DNA from: Stenocarpella maydis
Lineage: Eukaryota; Ascomycota; Sordariomycetes; Diaporthales; Diaporthaceae
Assembly: GCA_002270565.1 (NCBI GenBank)
Contig: NQMI01000160.1
Span: 33,562-97,561 of the forward strand
Length of the DNA stretch: 64,000 nucleotides
Reading direction: 5' to 3'
This document shows, piece by piece, positions 56,410 to 64,000 of this stretch. The notes under the pieces were generated by a model that searched no databases, was not told where the DNA came from, and worked only from the letters and a program-made list of their open reading frames with translations. Made by a program: the position numbers and the translations under genes. Positions within the stretch are counted from its first letter, which is position 1; each line of letters starts with the position of its first letter.

Positions 56410-58030
56410 TGTGCGACGGGTGTGTGCGCGAGACTGCAGCTGGTGAGAGAAGCTCGCAGTGGGTGGCGGGGGGGTCGGCGCTGATGATGCTGCAGCAAAA
56501 AAAAAAAGCGATATGCAAGGTCAGATATGCTGTCAGAGGTGCATGTATGGCTTGGTAGAAGTGAGAGCAGAATTGGATGACAGCTGGAGTTTGAGATGTG
56601 GCCAGTTGCGATGGGATGGATATTGGGATGGATGAGTCAAGCAGCGAGAGATGCCGCAGTCAGTGTATTTAGCCAAGCAGTCCGAGGAGCAAATGCAGAG
56701 TTTCAAGACAGAAAATGCGCGCAGGCCAAAACAGACCCCGGAAAGAAGCTGTTCAGATCTCGTGGGGAACCCAGGATAAATCTCGCATGCATGCGGGCAT
56801 GGCGAGAAGTACCGAAGTGACTGGTCCATTGGTGTAGGTAGAAGAATATCGCGCCTGTGGTGGGGCGAACCACGTCTCTTCCTTTGTGTAGTGTAGACAC
56901 CATTTGCACCCTGCACCTGGGGCTGCTTAGCCTTCGTGGCCGGGTTGGCCTGGCCGACATCGGGGATGTGCACTGCGGGAGCCTGTGGGAGAGCCTGCGG
57001 GACAGGGTGGAAGGGTGGGTTGACCCAGAGCTTTGGGGCGGCCAGTCACCCAGCCTACCTACACTAGGTCGCCAGCCAGCCAGCCAGCCTCACTTGAGGC
57101 CATCACAGACCGAGTTTCGAGGTCTCGGGCGACACGGTGCGACGTTGAGTGAGGCGATAGCGACAGCTGTCACTGCCACCGTCACCACCTTTAGATATCG
57201 GCAGATGGGGCCCGGGGACAGGGGTGTGCAGGCAGTGCAGGCAGTGCAGGCAGTGCAGGGCAGAGATTCACATGACAATGAATAAAATAGTAGAGACGAG
57301 ACGTTACCCATCCGTGTGAGTTTGCCACGGGCCAATGAAGCCCGGCAGCGACCCGACAAAACCGGGGCCGCAGCCCTGGCCGACGTCAACAGCGCCCTCT
57401 GCCCACCGAGAGCCATCATCGTCGATCCGTCCTCGTAGGCTTTGTCGTCTGTTCGGCGACAAAAGCGCTGGTAGGGTGTCTGGACCAAGGGAGGTATTTA
57501 GAGAGAGCCCAGAGCTGCGTTGAGCTATGTAGGATGTGGTAGAGATAAACTCCGTCGCAGGGCCGCCCCTGCTCAGCTCAGATAAGCTTCTGCTGTGGTC
57601 GCACCCCAGGTTGCTGTGACACAGCGCGTGCCTTGTAAGCACCGCCTCTGCAAGATGCCCTTGACCATTATTCACTCACTCACTCACTCACTCACTCACT
57701 CACTCACTCACTCACTCACTCAATCTCAGTGCGTTGTTGAAATCTGAGCCCTAGCCCAAAGTGACCATGGACCTGGATGAACTTGTTCAAATTATCAGGC
57801 AACGTTTACGGTTGTGATCATACTGTCGAAGCTATCCCCTCCTCTCATCGTCGAATGCTTCGGCAATGCTTCCTACGGTCCGAGTTCGGGGGGGAGAGGA
57901 CCGAGTGACGAGTACGAACTGGGTGCCGATCTTGGCTGGGTGAGGCCGTGCCTGGAGACGTAGGAGAACCCTGGTTGCATAGTCAGGGCCTGAAAGCATC
58001 ATGAACTTCCGAGCTGAGGCGTGTCTGGGT
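56410..58030. other. upstream region of alanine aminotransferase, repeats
   Basis: No gene was recognised. It holds the promoter of the aminotransferase, a short GCAGTGCAG-type triplication near 57227-57259 and a (TCAC) array at 57672-57722. Confidence 0.5.
57672..57722. repeat. (TCAC)12-13 microsatellite
   Basis: About 51 bp of perfect tetranucleotide repeat. Confidence 0.95.
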
Positions 58031-58219
58031 CTATGTTCTTGGATTTGGCCTGCCTATATTTCCCAAGGCTTCGGCTAACATCGATGCCAGCTCTTGTTTC
58101 CCGCCTGGCTGGTTAAACTTAGAGACGTCTAAGGTGGCGAGATTAGCCTGGTCTAGGTTTTCTGGCGTCTCTGCGACTTGGACACAAGGCAATGTTACAG
58201 TCTCTATGGTTGTAGCCAT
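58031..58219 (-). pseudogene. relic of a 2-oxoglutarate/Fe(II) oxygenase N-terminus
   Basis: The ATG at 58219 opens 62 codons. The stretch LATLDVSKFNQPGGKQELAS followed by MLAEALGNIG matches the N-terminal DIOX_N region of isopenicillin-N-synthase-like dioxygenases, where the next residues should be GFFYV-like. Here the frame runs into RPNPRT and a stop, with no usable donor. The catalytic HxD...H core is not found downstream. It is therefore a truncated remnant. Assignment rests on this one block. Confidence 0.5.
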
Positions 58220-58936
58220 CCTATGGATGGTTGTGGAGGTGGCGATTTGACCAGACTGTTTAATACGGCACAATCAGTGGACATTTAGGAGCGTTGCCTT
58301 CCTCTGACTATAATAACTGTACCATCAATGTGTTATGCACGAGGTGAAGCGACGTTGGGATATTGTCATAGCTCCACCTGTGTTCACCTTATGCCGGCCT
58401 AGCCCGATTCCGTTATCATTTGATACTAAGTAACAATCTTGGAGCCAAACTGCCGGGATTCAATCTTAAACCTGGATGCTGAGTTATCCAGACTCAAAGG
58501 CGGGAAGCCAGTGGACAGGTGACAGACACACCATCGCTGCAAAGACTGGCAAATTGTATATTGGATACATACATTTACCAGGAGAGCACGAATAAGATGG
58601 TATCGAGGTATTTAGCCCAAGGATGATTTGGCTTACATGAATAACATGCTGCGAATCGAGGCGATAATTAGTAGGCTCTTTGGTCCACGTGCTGTCCTTG
58701 GCCGACCGGTTAAGAACCCGCCGACGATAACACCCGACTAACAACCACAACAACTTGGGACCGCCGCCCGTCTCTAGACAATACGACCGGAAAGCTCGCT
58801 CTCGGCCATTGAAACTGAGGACCTCGCAGCTGTTTATCGGCAGGCAGGCAGGCTTCAGTCAGTACCGGCAACGTCCACCAGGGGCCGAGTGAAAGCTATC
58901 AGCCAATCGACACTAGCTTTGCTCAAATTTTCCAAC
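58220..58936. other. intergenic, promoter side of the MFS gene
   Basis: Divergent flank between the oxygenase relic and the permease gene. A CCAAT word lies at about 58901, 35 bp before the permease ATG. Nothing else was recognised. Confidence 0.4.
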
Positions 58937-60741
58937 ATGACGGCATCACCAGTCCAGGGCAACGGCGCCGCGGCGGCGGTAGATCCCGGGACACCCAAGG
59001 AGGTAGCCAGCAGCGCGACGCCGGTGCTAGATCTGCTCGGAGAGGAAGCAAGGCCAATCGACCCCAGCGTGGAGAAAAGGGTCCTCAGGAAGATCGACCT
59101 CTTCCTCATGCCCGCCATGGTCATTGGTGAGCCCGCCAAGATTCAAGATTAGTGTCGAGCAGCGACTCAGAGAGTCACTGATGCCGATGTGTAGGATACG
59201 GTCTGGTCTACTACGACAAGGCCATATTGGGCAGCGCAGCTCTCTTCGGCATGACGGCTGACCTCCACCTCTCGGTGGCGGATGCGTCGGTTACCCCCCC
59301 AGAGGTAGACACCACACGGCTCAGCTGGGCCACGTCCATCTTCTACTTTGGCCAGCTGGTCGGCTCGTATCCCATGACGTACATCCTGCAGCGATCCAAC
59401 AACCGTTATGCCCTCGGCCCTGCCGTCATGCTCTGGGCCATCATCTGCGCAGCCACCGCTGGGGTGACGAGCTGGCAGGGCCTGCTGGTGCAGCGCTTCT
59501 TTCTCGGTATGGGCCACAGAGGCGGCCTCTTCTCTGCTGAATCACCCGGCAAGACAAGCTGACATACTGCCTTCAGGATTCACCGAGTCGATAGTTCCTA
59601 CGGGCTTCATGATCACCGTCAGTGGCTATTACACTCAGTCCGAACAGGCCCTGCGGCAAAGCTGGTGGTTTTCCGGCACTGGTTGGTTCACCATCATCGG
59701 GGGCGGACTCAACTACGGCTTCGCACAGATAGAGGGTGCCCTCAACCCATGGCAATACCTCTATGTCTTCGCCGGTGCACTCACTTTCCTGTTTGGGCTA
59801 TGGTGTTTTGCGTTGCCGAACTCTCCCCTAGACGCGTGGTTCTTGACCGCTGAAGAGCGCATAATTGCGGTCGAGAGGCTGAGAAAGGGGCAGACTGGTG
59901 TCAGGAACCAGACCATCAAGAGCGCTCAGATAAAAGAGGCATTGTTGGATGCAAAGACCTGGCTGCTTGTGGTGATGATGGCTGCTGCGTGAGTTGCCTG
60001 ATGCCATCCAGGGTTTCCTAGTCGCGCTTCACTCAGATTCTGGAGCTAACCCCTGCTGCAGTTACACGGTGAACGGAGCTGTTTCTGGCTTCGGGCCGCT
60101 CATCGTGTCAACATTTGGCTATTCTTCCCTGGAGAGTATACTGTTCCAGTTTCCACTCGGTGCCATCAGCGCGGTCGGCATTGTTCTGACAGGCTGGATA
60201 TGCTCCCACCGCAACATCCGTATCACGCTCCTGATCCTCTGCTGCCTTCCTGTCATCGCAGGCTTCATCATCATCTGGAAGTCAGATTGGGGATACCGTC
60301 CAGTCGCGCCAGTGGTGGGGTATTCGATCATCGGTTTCTTTGGACCGGTTGTCGGGTTGACCATTGCCCTCGCGGCGGGAAATGTGGCTGGCGAGACGAA
60401 GAAGAGCTTCATCGCATCCGCCGTCTTCGTCGCTTACTGCGTCGGCAACATCATCGGGCCGCAGATGGTGAAGAGCCAGACCAAGAGCCAGCACTACCCT
60501 GAGCTGTGGACAGGTTTGACTATATGGTACGTACAGCGCCCGTTGGTACACCGGGGAACATTGTTAACGGGTGACTGTTAGTTACTGTATCACAATTGCC
60601 TCTGCCTCTGCGCTCTACTACATTCTACACCGGGAGAATAAAAGGCGGGATGCACTGGGCCAGGATGAAGGTGAACGAGACAGGTTGGCTTTCAAGGATT
60701 TGACGGATAAGGAGAATTCATATTTCAGATACGTTCTCTAA
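58937..60741 (+). CDS. MFS permease of the Dal5/anion:cation symporter type
   Basis: Five exons: 58937-59126, 59195-59506, 59577-59988, 60062-60526 and 60582-60741. All four introns (68, 70, 73 and 55 bp) have GT-AG ends and the phases fit, giving 512 residues. The protein has a cytosolic N-terminus, then VEKRVLRKIDLFLMPAMVIG, the Dal5-family hallmark YGLVYYDKAILGSAALFGM, and about 12 hydrophobic segments. ESIVPTGFMITVSGYYT and ETKKSFIASAVFVAYCVGN are also typical of this family. Relatives import allantoate, nicotinate, pantothenate and similar organic anions across the plasma membrane. The substrate cannot be read from sequence. The start at 58937 is the first ATG of the frame. Confidence 0.92.
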
Positions 60742-61967
60742 AGCGTATCCGCGAGATATTGCTCCCTGTTGTGCAAATTATGATCCTGGGCAGATCCGGC
60801 CAGAAGGGGTACATAAGAATCTGGTACGAACCTGAGCTCATACAGTATTTATTACCTGCCTAGGTAGGTAACCCGTACAATAAATAGGGTGCGAGTCTCT
60901 CCACACTGCGGGTCGAGGAGTGGAAAGGGAACAGGATGCCGAAGAATAGCATCTTATGGATGACTGAAAATCCCTTTGCCAAAAGAAATTCGACCCTACA
61001 TAGGAAATGCCCAGGCGGCCCCAACAATTCACACCTTACGCGATCTCGTTCAAACGCTGAACCTATATGATCGTAACCGTTTCCACAGTCGCATACTCAG
61101 AGAGATCTGGTGTTTTCCAATGAAAATAACCAATACCAACTCGCTTGTACACTTGTCTTCTCGGCGGCGCCGCTTCGAGGAGCAGCTAGCAGTGACGGAA
61201 CCAACCCCGGCCTGCGTTAACATAAGCGTGGTTACTACCGATTAAGCTTGTTAATGAAGTCAGGTTGCCGCACTTCCTGGAAAATTAATGAACATTCTTT
61301 AAAGTAAAACAAGAAGAACAAGAAACAAACACCGAGAGCCTGATGGGATTATCACGTAACCGAGCAACCAGAAACAATCTACCATCAACCGACTGCCATG
61401 CTCTTGAAGCCTATTGCCTTTGCAAGAGGTTCGTACCTGCGTTCCAGATGAGTCCTGGAGTTTCAATCTTGACGCTCATGTTCTGAGCCCAGAACCTGGG
61501 TTAAATCCGGAAAATGAGCGGCTTGGGGCAATAGCAGTGAGCCATGTCGGGCTGGTGACGAGGGGCGAATGCCAGCGCGGATAGATTACAGACGCGGCGT
61601 ACAAAAACATTTGGTGTTAGCGACACATATTACCGCCGGTGCCTGCATAGCCAGAGGCCAAGGTCATAGTCACAGACGTAGACAGACTCATGAGTCTCTA
61701 GTTGTCCACGCTAGACACTAGTTACAAGAGGTCGGGCACACAATCAGCCAAACAACGGCTGTGACTGAGGGAAAATAGTAAAATATTTCCTAGGACGAGA
61801 GGCTTGGGGTGAGATGGTCCAAATTTTGATAAAATGTAAGTTTTTGGGACGGTAGGATATAAAATAAGCCTGGCCTTTCTCTCCCCCGGCTCATCAGACT
61901 GATAACAGCCCCAGTGTTCGCAGGAAGCACTTTCTTCTTTTTGCCCACCATAACACACGCCAAAAAC
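60742..61967. other. intergenic, no gene seen
   Basis: Head-to-tail gap between the permease and the next gene. Small frames around 60976-61245 show no domain. A CCTAGGTAGGTA word lies near 60859. Confidence 0.45.
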
Positions 61968-63398
61968 ATGCAAGACCTCGAAATTCATCAACAAATGCAA
62001 ACCTCCAACTCCGGGCCCAGACCAAGAGCACCTCGCAATCGGTTCAGCGCTATGCCCGGTGAACTCCAAGACCTGGTGCTCTCCGAGATCCTCTGCAACT
62101 TTCCAACACCGGCGAGTTCAGAAAGGGCCAACAATGGCAGATATATCGGGGAGCATAGCAGCTTGTCCCTGATTCCGTGGGAGGTAGACTTGAACATCAT
62201 CGACCACCATGATCCGGCCGTCGTCGCGCGAGCGAGGCGGGCGATGTTAATCAATAATCAGTTTATCTGCATCAAGTCCGAGTCCGTCAACCTGCGGCCT
62301 ATATTCCTCGCGGCGCAAGTCCCGATTCTCGATATGCGACTCCCCATCACAGGGGGCAGAGCGCCCACGAGCGTGGTCTCCGATTATTTCATTCTTACCC
62401 ATCAGATTGAGAGGCTAGGAGTCGTCGGCTCCTCATCAACAAGCACCGACAGGTCATGGGGCCGGACGCGCGAGTCACTTGAGAAGCTTGGTCTGACCGC
62501 CCATGGCCGGCCCCAGCTGCAGGAATTTGTCATCCTAGGGAGGCATCTCCCGCGCTTCTGCGAGGCGCTCAACGGGGCGGACAGTGGCTACCATCACTTT
62601 GGCGAGTGCACCCATCACCAAATCACGATACACGGGCCGTTCGATGACATTCTTGGCCGGAAAGTCCCCACCTTGGAACCCGAAAATATTCTGAAGCCCT
62701 ACGGCTCGATACTCCGCGGCTTCGAAAAGTTCGATATCAAGTGTAACAAAAGGCTTAAGGTGGCCAAGGATATCAAGACCCAGGTGAGCAAGGAATTGGC
62801 GAGGCCCCGGACTGAGGAAATCGTCAGAGACCTAGATTGCCAGATGAGCAAAGGCGACAAGCTCCTGAGCCTCGAAAGGCCCATCCAAGCCGCTCACACC
62901 TATGCGCGGGCGTCGCAGGGGCTGGTGTGGCTATTTAGAAGAGGCATGCTTCCCTCTGAGGACCATTGCTCCGCGCCTTTGGTCCTGGCCCAGTTGTTCT
63001 TCACGCTGGGCCTGCGAGAGGCAGAGGCGTGGCTGGCTGAGATGGAGAGAAGGACCGCCGGCGGCGCAAAGTCCGAGCATGACACGCCGGTGGGCGGGGA
63101 TGGCGACTGCGGCGACCCAGACAGCTACTCGAACCTAAGGGACCTCGTGCGCGACATCGTGATCCGTCCGGCGCCGCCGCCTCTCAGGCACGGCCCGAGC
63201 ACCTACGAGAACGCCCTCCAGCTGTACCACCTGGCCAAGGCCGACCGGCTCATGAACCGTGGTAATAAGTTTACCTGGAAAAACATCAACGAGGCTCTTC
63301 GACTGGAGCCACAGGACGAAAATATCCGTCAGGAAGCTGGAATAATCAACAGCTGCATGAAGCCCTGGCTTCTGCGGTTCACGCCTGACAAGGGGTGA
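61968..63398 (+). CDS. hypothetical protein, possibly F-box-like
   Basis: Single-exon gene of 476 residues starting at the ATG at 61968; upstream the frame is open only from a GTG. The family was not recognised. Near residue 27 NRFSAMPGELQDLVLSEILC has the Pro-x-E-hydrophobic pattern seen at the start of many fungal F-box domains, which is weak evidence. The middle (PIFLAAQVPILDMRLPI; RPQLQEFVILG) looks like a soluble globular protein. The C-terminal third has alternating helix-like repeats ending in KNINEALRLEPQDENIRQEA, reminiscent of a TPR unit. No signal peptide or membrane span. It could be an adaptor protein; no function is assigned. Confidence 0.65.
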   Translation: MQDLEIHQQMQTSNSGPRPRAPRNRFSAMPGELQDLVLSEILCNFPTPASSERANNGRYIGEHSSLSLIPWEVDLNIIDHHDPAVVARARRAMLINNQFICIKSESVNLRPIFLAAQVPILDMRLPITGGRAPTSVVSDYFILTHQIERLGVVGSSSTSTDRSWGRTRESLEKLGLTAHGRPQLQEFVILGRHLPRFCEALNGADSGYHHFGECTHHQITIHGPFDDILGRKVPTLEPENILKPYGSILRGFEKFDIKCNKRLKVAKDIKTQVSKELARPRTEEIVRDLDCQMSKGDKLLSLERPIQAAHTYARASQGLVWLFRRGMLPSEDHCSAPLVLAQLFFTLGLREAEAWLAEMERRTAGGAKSEHDTPVGGDGDCGDPDSYSNLRDLVRDIVIRPAPPPLRHGPSTYENALQLYHLAKADRLMNRGNKFTWKNINEALRLEPQDENIRQEAGIINSCMKPWLLRFTPDKG

Positions 63399-64000
63399 TT
63401 CCAGATGCGTCCACAATTTTCTTGGTCTCGATCGGAAGAGATGGAGCAGTCTCAGGCTGGGTTGGTTTGTAGACAACATCATGGGTTGGAATTATGGATG
63501 TTGGGGAAAGTGGAAGTCTGCTGTATGGCTCTCAGCAGCGAAGCATGGGAGTAAAAACACAGAACTTTGACGAGCATTGCATCTGTTTGGTGATGCCACA
63601 CTAACCCAGGTAGTTCCGTAGCAAAAATACCTATGGTTCAGCCAGGTCACCAAGATGCCTATGGACTGTGACTGACAGTTACAAGACTCATCATGTGGAG
63701 AATGCAGTGTGTGTGAGCCGCAATAAGCGAGGAGTGAATCACTGTACTTGCAAGAGACTTCCAAGAGACAATGGCGTAACATCGTCGGCCAGGATTCCGG
63801 CCGGGCCCCCATTCCGGCCGCCTTTCCCACACAAACTCAAACATTTCAACAAGCAATAATAACTCCAAATAAAATACTTAAAAACCCTAATCATTTATAT
63901 ATATATATATAATATTTTACTTATAATATAAGGAAAAGTTTTATTTTATAACATTTCTACATATAATAATTTGAAAAGCACTTTTAAATATAGCTTTTAT
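63399..64000. other. 3' flank passing into AT-rich DNA
   Basis: From about 63870 the sequence is AT-rich with a TA run (63894-63911), like the start of another RIP-affected island. No feature was identified. Confidence 0.4.

Noticed and set aside
54646..56484. 612-codon plus-strand frame opposite alanine aminotransferase
   Set aside because: A shadow of a gene with clear PLP-enzyme motifs on the other strand.

Overview
The window is nuclear DNA of a filamentous ascomycete, most likely a Sordariomycete; the genus cannot be fixed from sequence alone. The evidence is short GT-AG introns of 55-205 bp, GC-rich third codon positions, a recognisable core gene set (RPN7, ABD1, alanine aminotransferase, an ASH1-type SET protein, a Cnn1 microtubule-organising protein) and retrotransposons decayed by C-to-T and G-to-A changes that turn CAA/CAG and TGG codons into stops, the signature of repeat-induced point mutation (RIP). 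The assembly is a draft: there is a 25-base N run at 12844-12868 and single N characters at 25530, 26551 and 30139.

Layout. 1-8.6 kb: a 1,024-residue protein of unknown function, a secreted histidine acid phosphatase (phytase-like) on the minus strand, a perfect-inverted-repeat MITE and a conserved-looking unknown gene lacking a visible start. 9.2-15.0 kb: a RIP-damaged Copia retrotransposon between 213- and 215-bp LTRs, interrupted by a solo LTR of a second family and a gap, with a short interstitial telomeric repeat inside. 18.5-21.6 kb: the Cnn1 protein. 22.4-27.5 kb: an AT-rich island holding a second Copia element (RIP-damaged gag-protease, half-tRNA primer site) with two contig joins. 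27.5-31.8 kb: gene-poor DNA with a 38-copy TGCCC array. 31.9-34.0 kb: a Zn2Cys6 regulator. 38.9-41.8 kb: an ASH1-type H3K36 methyltransferase with an apparent one-base frameshift. 41.9-49.0 kb: a long stretch with no recognisable gene. 49.0-49.6 kb: a DHYC-type palmitoyltransferase cut off after its catalytic motif. 50.6-56.4 kb: a compact housekeeping block (ABD1 diverging from RPN7, RPN7 converging on alanine aminotransferase). 58.0-63.4 kb: a relic of a 2-oxoglutarate/Fe(II) oxygenase, a Dal5-type MFS permease and a 476-residue unknown protein.

The genes do not form one pathway. The notable biology is in chromatin and genome defence: gene islands alternate with RIP-decayed retroelement islands, and one of the resident genes encodes ASH1, which in Neurospora marks silent euchromatin. 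I found no convincing novel multigene system. The items most worth checking are the ASH1 frameshift, the truncated DHYC enzyme, RIP-spared LTRs around a RIP-damaged body, the half-tRNA primer site, the interstitial telomeric repeat and the repeated intergenic TACGGAGTA motif.
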